A DNA stretch of 64,000 bases from GCA-002712045 sp028112705 (GTDB taxonomy: Bacteria; Pseudomonadota; Alphaproteobacteria; Rhodobacterales; Rhodobacteraceae). This document shows positions 45,036 through 54,734 of the stretch, in pieces. Both the position numbers and the translations under genes were made by a program. Below the pieces are notes generated by a model. The model ran no database searches. It saw nothing but the letters and a program-made list of their open reading frames with translations, and was not told the DNA's origin. The DNA is taken from assembly GCA_028112705.1 (NCBI GenBank), contig JAOGYN010000005.1, positions 42,764 to 106,763 of the forward strand. Reading direction: 5' to 3'. Within the stretch, counting starts at the first letter, position 1, and every line of letters begins with the position of its first letter.

Positions 45036-46961
45036 TCATACTTTTAGCTTACTAGCCCGCCTTGCTTTGTTTTTTTTACTATTAGTTTTGCCGATTGGTG
45101 TTCTTGAATCTTTATCTTTCTTTTTGTTGGACTTATTAATAGATCTCTTTGGTTCTGTTTTCTTATATTTTTTCTGTTTTGACGGCTCTGAATAGTCTTC
45201 ATCATTTAATAATCCAAAATTCTCGAAGCTATTAAGGTTTTGAGGATTATTTGACTGTTTTTTCTTATCACGGTTAATTTTTGACCTAGACAGTTCAGAA
45301 GATTTGGAACCTCCACCACCAGTATACCCTTTTTTACCATTTCTTTTATCAGAATATGGACTTGAGCGTTTCGCTTTCGTTAAAATGACATCACTTGGTA
45401 ACTTTTCTAATTGTTTTAATTCTGCATTTCCATAGACACGCATAGGTTTACCTATAGAATTGGTAAATCTTAACACAGCTGACTTTTTAATTTCCACATA
45501 AGAAATGTTGTCTTGAACAATAATTTTCCCAACATCGTTTTTCACCAAATCCCCCAACTTAGATAACATGGGGAGCAATTTTTTAGCTTCCACATCTTGC
45601 TTACGCCCACCCTCAATAGAAAACCAAACACTAGGTCCAAAGACCTTACGTTCAGTTGAGGATGAATCACTGACAGCAGATAATTCTTCAGGTGCTGATT
45701 TTTGACTATTATACAAACGAATATATGCAGCAGCTATTGTATCTGGGGTATACTTATCTAATAGTAATTTTGCTTTTGTATTCTGATCCATGCTTATTTC
45801 TTGAACCCAAGTTGGATCATCTATCATGCGTTCATAGTCTCTCTCTAAAATCATCTTGACTGAAGGAGCATCATGGAAAGTAGCCTTGATATTTGCTGAT
45901 CTTAATAGTCTTTGAGCCTTTTGTTGCGTTTTTCTCGTAATTATTAATGTACTAACTCCCTTCCGACCTGCACGCCCAGTTCTACCTGACCGGTGTAGCA
46001 AGGTCTCATGATTGGATGGAAGGTCAGCATGAATTACAAGTTCCAACCCAGGCAGATCAATTCCACGGGCTGCCACATCTGTTGCAATACAGACCCTTGC
46101 GCGACCATCACGCATTGCTTGAAGAGCCTGAGTTCTCTCACTTTGAGATAATTCCCCCGATAAAGAAACTACAGAAAAACCACGATTAGAAAATCGAGTA
46201 CTTAATTTATTAACCATTGCACGAGTATTACAAAAAACTAATGCACTTTTTGCTTCATAATAGCGAAGCAAATTTATGATAGCATTCTCTGAGTCATGTT
46301 TCGCAACTGATATTACACGATAATCTATATCGGCATGTTGCGAATTTTCATTTGTAATTTTCAATCGTTTTGCGTCTAGCTGATACGTTTTAGTTAACTT
46401 AATTATCGCATCAGGCATTGTTGCTGAAAACATTAATGTTCGTCTATTTTCAGGAACTTTTTCAAGAATGAATTCTAAATCTTCTTGAAACCCCAAATCC
46501 AACATTTCATCTGCTTCATCTAAAACAACAGTTCCAATTTTCTCTGTAACTAAAGATTTTCTCATTATATGATCTCTTAGTCGACCAGGTGTAGCAACAA
46601 CGATATGCGCGCCCTTAGACAAGGAGCGGCGCTCATCGCGCATATCCATACCACCAACACAAGATACAATGACTGCCCCAGTTTTATGATATAGCCAGCT
46701 TAGCTCTTGTTTAACTTGCATTGCCAACTCTCGCGTTGGTGCAATAACGAGAGCAAGCGGATTATTAGCAGTTTGAAAAGTTTTACTTTGTCCCAATAAT
46801 GTCGGTGCAATAGCTAATCCAAAACCTACAGTTTTTCCTGACCCTGTTTCCGCAGAAACTAGGAGATCTCTTTGCTCCAATTCGGGCGCTATCACAGCCT
46901 CTTGGACTGAAGTTAAAGTGTTATAACCGCGTTCTGTTAAAGCTTCTTTTAGAAGTTCCAT
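45036..46961 (-). CDS. deaD: DEAD-box ATP-dependent RNA helicase
   Basis: 641 residues. Motif I AETGSGKT (about 37-44), Ia PTRELA, TPGR, motif II LDEADEML (about 147-154), motif III SAT, then ARGIDLPG and HRSGRTGRAG in the second RecA domain. A DbpA/CsdA-like RNA-binding domain is likely at about 440-525 (WFSIEGGRKQDVEAKKLLP). The last 110 residues are highly basic (Lys/Ser/Asn-rich). CsdA-type helicases help ribosome assembly and mRNA decay in the cold. The 5' region holds two strong palindromes (47005-47016, 47039-47057). Confidence 0.93.
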   Translation of the reverse strand: MELLKEALTERGYNTLTSVQEAVIAPELEQRDLLVSAETGSGKTVGFGLAIAPTLLGQSKTFQTANNPLALVIAPTRELAMQVKQELSWLYHKTGAVIVSCVGGMDMRDERRSLSKGAHIVVATPGRLRDHIMRKSLVTEKIGTVVLDEADEMLDLGFQEDLEFILEKVPENRRTLMFSATMPDAIIKLTKTYQLDAKRLKITNENSQHADIDYRVISVAKHDSENAIINLLRYYEAKSALVFCNTRAMVNKLSTRFSNRGFSVVSLSGELSQSERTQALQAMRDGRARVCIATDVAARGIDLPGLELVIHADLPSNHETLLHRSGRTGRAGRKGVSTLIITRKTQQKAQRLLRSANIKATFHDAPSVKMILERDYERMIDDPTWVQEISMDQNTKAKLLLDKYTPDTIAAAYIRLYNSQKSAPEELSAVSDSSSTERKVFGPSVWFSIEGGRKQDVEAKKLLPMLSKLGDLVKNDVGKIIVQDNISYVEIKKSAVLRFTNSIGKPMRVYGNAELKQLEKLPSDVILTKAKRSSPYSDKRNGKKGYTGGGGSKSSELSRSKINRDKKKQSNNPQNLNSFENFGLLNDEDYSEPSKQKKYKKTEPKRSINKSNKKKDKDSRTPIGKTNSKKNKARRASKLKV

Positions 46962-47004
46962 AATAAATCATTTTCTTTTCATGAGGTTAGTAAATACAAA
47001 TTAA

Positions 47005-47057
47005 TTCACCGGTGAAGCTATCAGAAATACTATTGACAGGGACGCCTATGGTGTCCC
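47005..47057 (-). promoter_or_regulatory. Two palindromes in the putative 5' UTR of the helicase gene
   Basis: TTCACCGGTGAA (47005-47016) is a perfect 12-bp palindrome, and GGGACGCC/GGTGTCCC (47039-47057) forms an 8-bp stem with a 3-nt loop and one G-U pair. They lie 44 and about 78 bp upstream of the helicase ATG. Cold-shock helicase mRNAs often have long structured leaders, so this may be one; no direct evidence for a transcript start. Confidence 0.4.
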
Positions 47058-47250
47058 CTTAGATGGTTTGCAAAAAGAAGTATAGAAAAAAGAAACTCCC
47101 TGGTACGACTTAATATAACATAATTTTTATTAAACTGTCCTCAGTAACGGAACTAAGACATTCAAGGTAATATTTATTCCAAAGCAATCATTGCATAAAT
47201 TTTATAAAAAGTTAAAAATAATAATCTAATATTTACATTGGAGAACAAAA

Positions 47251-47604
47251 ATGGACCAACATATCAGAACATCAATACAAACAAACACTTTTTATTATTT
47301 TATGATTGTCTTGGCGATAACTACTCTGGCCCAACTCGTAACAATGGTAGTAATTGTATTTGGAGACATATCAGGAAAAGAACATCTAGTCGCGGCATCA
47401 GTAATTGGACCTGCCCTATTGGGTGCGTTTGGAGTTATACGTATGCTCACTAATATGAAATTAATCATTGGTGAGATGGATGCAGACACGCTAGCAACAA
47501 ACTATGGCAAAGAGATCTCAGCAATCCCACTTAATGTACTGAAATTCATTTTTTCAGGTATTTTTGTTGCTTTGGCAATTGTTCAACTGATAACAATTTA
47601 TTAA
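47251..47604 (+). CDS. Membrane protein of unknown function, three helices
   Basis: 117 residues; GGAG lies 7 bp before the ATG. Three hydrophobic segments: about 16-38 (FYYFMIVLAITTLAQLVTMV), 47-66 (VAASVIGPALLGAFGVIRML) and 94-115. The loop NMKLIIGEMDADTLATNYG is polar. No family recognised. Followed by a good terminator-like hairpin at 47624-47655. Diverges from deaD. Confidence 0.6.
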   Translation: MDQHIRTSIQTNTFYYFMIVLAITTLAQLVTMVVIVFGDISGKEHLVAASVIGPALLGAFGVIRMLTNMKLIIGEMDADTLATNYGKEISAIPLNVLKFIFSGIFVALAIVQLITIY

Positions 47605-47623
47605 TTTTATATTTCAAAAATTA

Positions 47624-47655
47624 GGTTGGTGCTTGATATTAAAAAGCCACCAGCC
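47624..47655. terminator. Bidirectional terminator-like hairpin
   Basis: GGTTGGTG (47624-47631) pairs with CACCAGCC (47648-47655), with an inner CTT/AAG extension; CACTTTTG follows on the plus strand and an AATTTTTG run follows on the minus strand. It lies 20 bp after the small membrane gene and 67 bp from the end of the convergent MFS gene, so it may serve both. Confidence 0.5.
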
Positions 47656-47721
47656 CACTTTTGATATTCCTTTTCTTAACTAATCGGTTTTTATTAATGA
47701 GTATGACTTCGGCTCAGCTCA

Positions 47722-48924
47722 TTAAGTTTTTTTTGTGATACGCATTAAAACAAAGATTACAATTGCTATATTCAGAAAATTCCATGCTATACCATTTAAA
47801 AAAGCAGCTCTATAAGATCCTGTTAAATCGTAAATCCAACCAGACATCCAGCCACCAATGGCCATTCCAAGAATTGTTGACATAACAACTAGCCCCACAC
47901 GTTGACCTGCCTCGCGTGCCGGTAAATATTCACGGATTGTTACCGCATAACCAGGGACAATGCCTCCCTGAGAGAGACCAAATACTATACTTATAATATA
48001 AAGAGATACTAAGCCATCAAATGGCAAATATAAAAATAATGCTAAACACTGTAGTGAAGATCCAAGTAAAACTGTTTTAATCCCACCTATCCAGTCAGCA
48101 ATCAAACCTGAAAATAATCTTGAAACAACACCACCAAAAAGCATTAAACTAAGCATTTCTGCACCAACAGCAGGGCCATATCCAAGATCCATACAGAAAG
48201 ATACAATATGAACTTGCGGCATAGACATCGCGATGCAGCAACTCAATCCAGCGACAGCCAGTAAAAGTTGTAAAGATCGAGGGGACATTCTTAATGCTTT
48301 TGATTTACTTTGAGACTCCGTTTCAGAAATTTCAATTGCAGTTATAGGAACTCTGCGTAACAAAAAAAGAGACAATGGAACTAAAGTTATTAGAACTGTC
48401 ATTGCTATAAAGAAGTAAGCATCGCGCCACCCTTGCTCTACAAGTACACCTTTCAATACCATTGGCCAAATAGCACCTGATAAATAATTCCCACTTGCGG
48501 CTACGGCTACGGCAATACCTCTTCGTTTTTGAAACCAGTGTGAAATATCTGCCATTAAAGGTCCAAATCCAATAGCAGCACCAAACCCAAGTAAAATCTG
48601 CCATATGGTCAATATTTCGACAGATTGAGCGTAAGAAGCACCTAAAAATCCAATTGAGGTGCACGCCGCAGCTAGCAAAAGTGACGAAAAAAAACCAAAC
48701 CTGTCGACAAGTCGACCTATGATCAAGTTTCCAGCAGCAAAACCAATCATTGTTAGTGTATACAATAAAGATGCCGCTGATCGATCTATACCCAAATCAT
48801 CTTGCACTAACGGTAAAACAATTATTATTGCCCACACACCAACTGAGCCGATTGTGCTGACTAACAAGGTTATCGCGAGCCTAAACCAACTATATGGGCT
48901 ATCGTGAATTTTAATTTCAATCAT
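47722..48924 (-). CDS. MFS transporter (OFA/monocarboxylate-like)
   Basis: 400 residues, 12 hydrophobic helices. The TM2-TM3 loop GRLVDRFGFFSSL (about 70-82) is MFS motif A, and its TM8-9 counterpart is GLIADWIGGIKTVL. The TM4-5 segment LLGFGAAIGFGPLMADISHWFQKRRG is typical of the oxalate:formate/monocarboxylate antiporter group. Substrate unknown. It shares a terminator-like region with the convergent gene at 47251. Confidence 0.87.
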   Translation of the reverse strand: MIEIKIHDSPYSWFRLAITLLVSTIGSVGVWAIIIVLPLVQDDLGIDRSAASLLYTLTMIGFAAGNLIIGRLVDRFGFFSSLLLAAACTSIGFLGASYAQSVEILTIWQILLGFGAAIGFGPLMADISHWFQKRRGIAVAVAASGNYLSGAIWPMVLKGVLVEQGWRDAYFFIAMTVLITLVPLSLFLLRRVPITAIEISETESQSKSKALRMSPRSLQLLLAVAGLSCCIAMSMPQVHIVSFCMDLGYGPAVGAEMLSLMLFGGVVSRLFSGLIADWIGGIKTVLLGSSLQCLALFLYLPFDGLVSLYIISIVFGLSQGGIVPGYAVTIREYLPAREAGQRVGLVVMSTILGMAIGGWMSGWIYDLTGSYRAAFLNGIAWNFLNIAIVIFVLMRITKKT

Positions 48925-49112
48925 TAGTTACCAACAGGCTTTCTTTAAAACATATCCAGAATACTTTTTTAGAGGTTATGTTTGTAATTCAATTGGAATA
49001 TCGACACTTAGCGGTTTACCAAATTGATAATCTAAAACTTTAAAAATAGCTGCTTGTGTCCAAAGTTTAATAAAGAAGAAATGTATTCCATATATATACT
49101 AGTATATTATCT

Positions 49113-49733
49113 TTAGCTCCAGTTGTAATTAAAACTCACACTAATTCTTTCCTCATCCGCCATATTCATCTGCACCTCATGACGCAGCCAACTTTCCCAA
49201 AGTAAAACTTCACCTAATTTAGGTTCCATATAAATGAAGTTTTTTAATTCTGGCCGAGCATTTCCTTTTCTGGACGGAGAAGCCATCATCATTGCCAATC
49301 TTGGATCTTCAAATTTAATAGCACTCGTTCCTTTTGGCATTGAAATATAAGTCGTTCCACTAATTACGCTATGGGGATGAAGATGTGAGGTGTGGATACC
49401 ACCAAATGGTAAGATATTGATCCACAACGAATCTAATTTTATTTTTTTATCATTTAGGTCAAATTCCAAATCTTTAACAAAAGTTTTGACATGCTTATTT
49501 AGAATCTTAATCAAATCTTTGAAGATTGAATATCTCCAATCCAAATCATTTAAGGAGGCATAACTCGTATAACCAGCAAAATTATTATCATCACTCCATT
49601 TCTGCCCTGCTTCATCATCCGAAGCGGTAGACAAGCAGGTAGATGCAAGCTCACCTTGATCTATCTTATCCCCAAAATCTCGAAGGTCAGCTCGATATAT
49701 TCGAGTTGAAAAAAATGAATCTATATTAGCCAT
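49113..49733 (-). CDS. Putative 2OG-Fe(II) oxygenase (TIGR02466-like)
   Basis: 206 residues. The core pattern of this marine-abundant family is visible: SLWINILPFGGIHTSHLHPHS (about 125-145, iron-ligand His region), GTTYISMPKGTSAIKFEDPR (about 149-168) and a C-terminal VLLWESWLRHEVQMN (about 177-191) containing the second His. It probably uses 2-oxoglutarate and Fe(II); target unknown. It stands alone on the minus strand. Confidence 0.78.
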   Translation of the reverse strand: MANIDSFFSTRIYRADLRDFGDKIDQGELASTCLSTASDDEAGQKWSDDNNFAGYTSYASLNDLDWRYSIFKDLIKILNKHVKTFVKDLEFDLNDKKIKLDSLWINILPFGGIHTSHLHPHSVISGTTYISMPKGTSAIKFEDPRLAMMMASPSRKGNARPELKNFIYMEPKLGEVLLWESWLRHEVQMNMADEERISVSFNYNWS

Positions 49734-49848
49734 AAAAAAACATTAACTTAACTGTACCTACAGTTAAAGTATGTAATGATTTAATCTTAATAAAATAAAA
49801 TTAGGTATTTTTTGAGTTACAAAGAATATGCAAACTTGTAACATTAGA

Positions 49849-51678
49849 TTAAGCCTCAGGCTCCCAACCAGCCCTAACTAAACCTTCAATAATTATATTA
49901 GCAAGAGACGAGTTAGGGACAAAAATCTTTTTATAATCTTCTCTTTTTTTCAAATTTGGTCTGACTGCTAAATATTCATTTAAAGCAGTTCTTGCTTCAT
50001 CACCCTTCTCTAAATAGCCCATCACTGATGCGCGAAATCCTTTATAAAGACCTTGATTAGGATATTGTAAACGACATTGTTCATTATAATTGAATGCTGC
50101 TTCATAGTTTCCTAATCCTAAATTAGCAAAGAAAAGACCATTGCGAAAACTCATATTGTTTGGATCTAAAGGATTTAACTCAATTGCTTTATGGTAATAA
50201 TCTACCGATTCAGCGTATTTTCCCGAATGCACCAAGCTTTGTCCAAATCTATAAAGGGCATCAGGGTAGCTAGGATTAAGTTTAATGGCTCTTTCAGAAT
50301 ATTGTTTTGCCTCTTCAAATTTTCCTGCAAAAAAATAATAAGTAGCAATAAAGTTTGCAGCCATGGGATTTTTTGAATCAAGCTCAAATGCTCTTGTGGC
50401 ATGTTGTAGTATCTCATTGAGAGTTTCTTCTGAATCACTTCTTGTAAATTGGTTTAGCTCATACATCGCAATTAATGATAACAATGAATGCGCATTAGAC
50501 ATTGTGCTATCTAATTCAACTGCCTGCTCACATAAGTCTCTTGCTTTTTCGAGCTCAAGATCTTTATGGTCTGTCGGATTTCTTACATTAAAAATATGTA
50601 ATGCTTTTAAATAAATTGCCCAAGCATTAAGATTATTTGGCCGTGTTCTTTCTATTCGATCACTTTCATACCCTTGAAGAGTAGGATTTACTTGAGCTGC
50701 GACTGCAGTTGAAACCTCATCTTGAACATCAAATATATCTTCTAAACCCTTGTCCCATCGTTCAGACCAAAGAAGGTGATCATTTTTAGCATCAACCAAT
50801 TGAGCTGTTATTCTAATCTTTTGCCCACCTTTACGTACGCTACCTTGGACAATGTAATTAGCACCCAATTCTGCTGCCACCTCTTTAATATTTATTGTTT
50901 GATCTTTGTATATAAAACTTGAATTTCTCGAAATAACTGGAAAAGTTCGCCACAGTGATAAATTGGCTATTATATCCTCAGTAATTCCATCAACAAAATA
51001 ATCTTGATCAGGGTCATTACTCTGATTTAAGAATGGTAAAACAGCTATAGTGGGAGGTGCATCCTCAGTTTCCTCAAAAGATGTGGGACCTGCATCAGCA
51101 TCTTTTGGTGATATTACCAAACTACTAGAGGGATTTTTCATATTAGAGAGTACAGAAACATCTATTTTATATGTAGAAACTGGATTGGAGATATTCTTCA
51201 TGACTTGTTCGCCGGTATCAACAAAGTTCATATCAAGCTTCCGGCTCACTTCATCATGAAACTTTCCTGACAAGGAAATACCGCCTGGTTCAGCGGATGC
51301 CTCAAGTCTTGCTGCAATATTTACTCCGTCACCATATAAGTTATCACCTTCAATAATAACATCGCCAAGATTCAAACCAACACGAAAAAGCATTTGATCA
51401 GCTTCTGGAACACCTTCATTACGGTCTCGCAAATCTCTCTGAAATTCTGTGGCAGCGACAATAGCATCAACTGGGCTACCAAATTCCGCTATAACTGAGT
51501 CTCCAGCACTCCCAAAAATACGTCCATGATTTGCTGTTATAGCATCATCTGTAAGAGTTCTACATGCTTTCAAATTCTTTAATGTTCGATCTTCATTCTC
51601 ACCCATCATTTTACTGAATCCGACCGTGTCAGCCACTAATATAGCTGCAAGTTTTCTTCGTGGGCCAGTTTCAGTCAT
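49849..51678 (-). CDS. Class III adenylate cyclase-like protein with TolB-like and TPR domains
   Basis: 609 residues, same plan as the gene at 25788. The cyclase domain (about 8-172) has AILVADTVGFSKMMGEN and GRIFGSAGDSVIAEFGSP with both metal Asp, and VNIAARLEASAEPGG with Asn and Arg; the purine-selecting Lys is Gly here too. A TolB-like region (about 212-330: AVLPFLNQSNDPDQDYFVDG) and at least six TPR units (about 345-600) follow. Cytoplasmic. Shared loss of the Lys in both TPR cyclases suggests a common specificity distinct from the two coiled-coil cyclases. Confidence 0.85.
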   Translation of the reverse strand: MTETGPRRKLAAILVADTVGFSKMMGENEDRTLKNLKACRTLTDDAITANHGRIFGSAGDSVIAEFGSPVDAIVAATEFQRDLRDRNEGVPEADQMLFRVGLNLGDVIIEGDNLYGDGVNIAARLEASAEPGGISLSGKFHDEVSRKLDMNFVDTGEQVMKNISNPVSTYKIDVSVLSNMKNPSSSLVISPKDADAGPTSFEETEDAPPTIAVLPFLNQSNDPDQDYFVDGITEDIIANLSLWRTFPVISRNSSFIYKDQTINIKEVAAELGANYIVQGSVRKGGQKIRITAQLVDAKNDHLLWSERWDKGLEDIFDVQDEVSTAVAAQVNPTLQGYESDRIERTRPNNLNAWAIYLKALHIFNVRNPTDHKDLELEKARDLCEQAVELDSTMSNAHSLLSLIAMYELNQFTRSDSEETLNEILQHATRAFELDSKNPMAANFIATYYFFAGKFEEAKQYSERAIKLNPSYPDALYRFGQSLVHSGKYAESVDYYHKAIELNPLDPNNMSFRNGLFFANLGLGNYEAAFNYNEQCRLQYPNQGLYKGFRASVMGYLEKGDEARTALNEYLAVRPNLKKREDYKKIFVPNSSLANIIIEGLVRAGWEPEA

Positions 51679-51838
51679 ATCGGAACTTTCGAAAAACTTA
51701 GAACACGCAGTTAAATTTATTTAGAGTGTAAAGTCAAAACTTTAAAAAATACTGAATTTATTGTAACACTTTTTAGAGTATGTAAATGCTCTAGTACTTT
51801 TCTTTCAAATTGGTATTTCTTCAGCTTTCATTATATTA

Positions 51839-53512
51839 TTAACACAACTCAATAGGTAAACTTGGCCTTTCTTTGTAAACATCTAAGGCATTTTCCAAAG
51901 CCATCCCAAAATTTAAAATTTTCTCTTCTTGAAAAAGGCCTCCCCAAAGAGAAATTCCATTGGGTACTTTAAATTTATTCTCCTTAACTACTTCCTCTGA
52001 TTTAAGGTTGGTCATCCCAGACGTTATAGACCCAAATGAGGTCGCGCCACGCGTGGCGAGGCACTCAAAACCTGCCCTAAGGTGAAGACAAGGGTGACCC
52101 GTGAAATTACTGGCAACAAGCATCGGACCCGTATCAAAAGGCCCTATCAGTATATCAACTTCTTTAAAGAGCTTATCCAACGCTTTCATGACAAGATAAC
52201 GAAGTCGATCCAATTGAACATGATCAACAGCTGATAGAAATCTAGCTTTTCGAAATATATTGGGCCAAGCCTCTTTATCCTGCCTAGTCAATGTATCATC
52301 CTCATTAGAAAGTGTGAGATGTTCAAAAGCGGCAGCAGCCTCAGCGTAAAGTATATTAATTAATGACATATATGGAAGGTCTTCAAGCTCTACTTTTTTT
52401 AGCTTTACTCCTAAGTTTTTTGCAACCTTTAGAGTAGCACGATCAAGTTCTGATGCTCCTTCTTCAAATGCATCTGGCAAATAACCAATGACAAGATCTT
52501 TAATTTTTTTCGAATTATTAAAGTTGAATGGAGCTTGAATACTAAATCGGTCATTTTCATCATGCCCATTTAAAACTGAAAGCACAATCCCAGTGTCCTC
52601 CACACAACGACAGATAGGACCCACTTTATCTAAAGACCAGCAAAGAGACATTCCACCACATCTACTTACACGACCAAATGTAGGTCTCAGACCCGTTGTT
52701 CCACATCGCTGACTAGGTGAAGTTATCGATCCGAGTGTTTCTGTACCAATTGCAAAACTACACAACCCCGCTGCAGTGGCAGAAGCAGAACCTGCACTTG
52801 AACCGCTACTACCCTCATTTATATTCCAAGGATTTTTGGTACGCCCTCCATACCAAATATCATTAAATGCTAAAGCTCCAAGTGTTGTTTTTCCTAATAA
52901 TACTGCTCCAGCTGCTCGTAATCTCTTTACAACTGTTGCATCTTTATCAGGCACTCTATCCCGATACGGTTCTGCACCCCATCCAGTCTTAATATCTTTT
53001 GTATCAAATAGGTCCTTCAACCCATAAGGAATTCCGTGCAATGGACCTAAGCTAATTCCTTGGCAAGTCAGCGCGTCCATAGCGTCTGCTTCTGCCAGTG
53101 CTTTTTCTTTAGGTACCTCAGCAAAACAATCAAGTTTATACTGTAACCTACCTATTCGATCTAAATATATTTCTGTCAATTTACGACTAGTAATCTTTTT
53201 ACTCTTAATCCAATTACATTGCTCACCAACCGTTGCAAAAGCTATATCTTCATTATTATTTGGAATTGAAACACATTTAATTTTTATTTTCACGCCTGAA
53301 GCTAGGGGCATTTTAAATCCTGGCAACCGTGGGTCAAATAGTGATGCCATTGGAACATTGTTTTCTAACTTTTTTGTCCGTCGTATTTTTGCAAACAAAA
53401 TCTGGCTCTCAATGTTATTAACCATCTGCTCTCTCTCAGCACTTGAGTAACTAATTCCCAGAATTTTTTCTGCACTAGAAATATCAGAAATCGTAATCTT
53501 TTTGTTAGCCAT
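51839..53512 (-). CDS. Amidase (amidase-signature family)
   Basis: 557 residues from ATG 53512; a GTG one codon upstream is also possible. After an N-terminal helical extension of about 100 residues come the Lys motif YGLKDLFDTKD (about 165-175), the GSSGSSAGSASATAAGL loop and the nucleophile region GTETLGSITSPSQRCG. The longer length and GTETLGSITSPS variant set it apart from the amidase at 31933 and resemble AtzF-like or GatA-paralogue hydrolases. Substrate unknown. The reading frame is intact. It follows the small membrane gene at 53681 on the opposite strand. Confidence 0.88.
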   Translation of the reverse strand: MANKKITISDISSAEKILGISYSSAEREQMVNNIESQILFAKIRRTKKLENNVPMASLFDPRLPGFKMPLASGVKIKIKCVSIPNNNEDIAFATVGEQCNWIKSKKITSRKLTEIYLDRIGRLQYKLDCFAEVPKEKALAEADAMDALTCQGISLGPLHGIPYGLKDLFDTKDIKTGWGAEPYRDRVPDKDATVVKRLRAAGAVLLGKTTLGALAFNDIWYGGRTKNPWNINEGSSGSSAGSASATAAGLCSFAIGTETLGSITSPSQRCGTTGLRPTFGRVSRCGGMSLCWSLDKVGPICRCVEDTGIVLSVLNGHDENDRFSIQAPFNFNNSKKIKDLVIGYLPDAFEEGASELDRATLKVAKNLGVKLKKVELEDLPYMSLINILYAEAAAAFEHLTLSNEDDTLTRQDKEAWPNIFRKARFLSAVDHVQLDRLRYLVMKALDKLFKEVDILIGPFDTGPMLVASNFTGHPCLHLRAGFECLATRGATSFGSITSGMTNLKSEEVVKENKFKVPNGISLWGGLFQEEKILNFGMALENALDVYKERPSLPIELC

Positions 53513-53680
53513 CACTTAAAAACCTTTTATAGAAGAAAACCTCAATATATATATGTTTCTAATAGTCTTTGATATGAGTGCTTTAATGCAAGTTAAAACT
53601 TTAAATAATAATACTTTCTTTTATTATCCATGATTGACTTTTAGATAATATTTGAAGACCTTTAAAATAAAGACAATTGA

Positions 53681-53854
53681 ATGAACCGCATAACTCAAAG
53701 TATCCATAGACTACTTATAATGACTAATTGGCTTGTGATCGGTGGCTTTGGTATTTATGCATTTCTCAATCCAGAGACTACAGGCATAGGCTTTGTTGCA
53801 TTTTTTATTGCTGGTTGTATTCATCTTTTAGTTAACTGGATATTTAAGAAATAA
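53681..53854 (+). CDS. Small two-helix membrane protein
   Basis: 57 residues with two hydrophobic segments (about 11-29 and 35-54) around a short loop NPETTGIG, ending in VNWIFKK. No strong ribosome site is evident. Divergent from the amidase gene. Composition matches other tiny membrane proteins of the window, but no family is recognised. Confidence 0.5.
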   Translation: MNRITQSIHRLLIMTNWLVIGGFGIYAFLNPETTGIGFVAFFIAGCIHLLVNWIFKK

Positions 53855-53956
53855 AGAGTTTACAGAAGAATGAAAGAAACTATATCTTATCTATCAATTA
53901 TTTTAATATAAATTTTAAATAATCGATTTCATTTAATTTTATTTTGAAGGTTAAAT

Positions 53957-54505
53957 ATGAGTTCAATAATTCAAACCCAAGGTATACATCATATAACTCT
54001 AAATGGAGCTAATAAAAAAGTTTCTGTAGAATTCTGGCAAGATATCCTTGGAATGGCCTTAATTTTTGAACAACCAAACTTAGATGATTTATCAACAAAT
54101 CATCTTTATTTTGATTGTGGGGATGGAAGAACAATTACAGTTTTCACACGAGAAGACGTAAAGCCAAATAAAAAATTTAATGAAAATAATCCTGGATCAG
54201 TGCATCATATAGCCTTCTGGGTAAGTCAAAGCACAATAAGGATAGCAAAACATAATTTGAGTGAAAATGGTTTTCAAAACTCAGGGATTAAAGATAGGGG
54301 GTTCATGGATTCACTTTATTTTAGAGAACCTTTAGGTCTCTTGGTGGAACTAGCCAGTTATAAATTTGATCCTCCCTTTGGCTCTTCCCATGGTGACGTC
54401 TTAGCAAAGGCACACAAACTGAGGTTGGAACGCGGTGCTATAAATATTCAAGATGAAGATGTTTCTAAGGCTATAAGAGAATTGAGTTCAAAGCAGAGCA
54501 ATTAA
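53957..54505 (+). CDS. VOC-family (glyoxalase/extradiol dioxygenase-like) metalloprotein
   Basis: 182 residues. Two beta-alpha-beta3 units: GIHHITLNGANKK (about 9-21, first His) and GSVHHIAFWV (about 80-89, second His), with Glu in the third ligand position (LLVELASYKFDPPFG, about 125-139). These proteins bind a divalent metal and act on vicinal-oxygen substrates; this one resembles one half of a ring-cleavage dioxygenase. AAGG precedes the ATG. Confidence 0.85.
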   Translation: MSSIIQTQGIHHITLNGANKKVSVEFWQDILGMALIFEQPNLDDLSTNHLYFDCGDGRTITVFTREDVKPNKKFNENNPGSVHHIAFWVSQSTIRIAKHNLSENGFQNSGIKDRGFMDSLYFREPLGLLVELASYKFDPPFGSSHGDVLAKAHKLRLERGAINIQDEDVSKAIRELSSKQSN

Positions 54506-54536
54506 AAATAAATTATCCATAAAGGGGCATTAATTA

Positions 54537-54734
54537 ATGAAGGAAAGCGACGTCAGTGAAATTATAGAAATGGCTCTGAGCGACCATATATCTTTTTCAA
54601 ATATAAGGTCCCAACACAATATTAGCGAAAAAGATGTTAAATTATTAATGAGACAAAACCTTAAACCCGGAAGTTACAAAGCATGGCGAAAAAGAATTAG
54701 CGAAATGGGCTCTAGGAGAGAGCACTACAAGTAA
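54537..54734 (+). CDS. TIGR03643/DUF2805 family small protein
   Basis: 65 residues. ISEKDVKLLMRQNLKPGSYKAWRKRISEMG with the preceding IIEMALSDHISFSNI matches this family of small proteins of unknown function; the middle looks like an HTH-like pair of helices. AAAGGGG upstream of the ATG. Its stop overlaps the next gene's ATG by one base, so they are translationally coupled. Confidence 0.78.
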   Translation: MKESDVSEIIEMALSDHISFSNIRSQHNISEKDVKLLMRQNLKPGSYKAWRKRISEMGSRREHYK

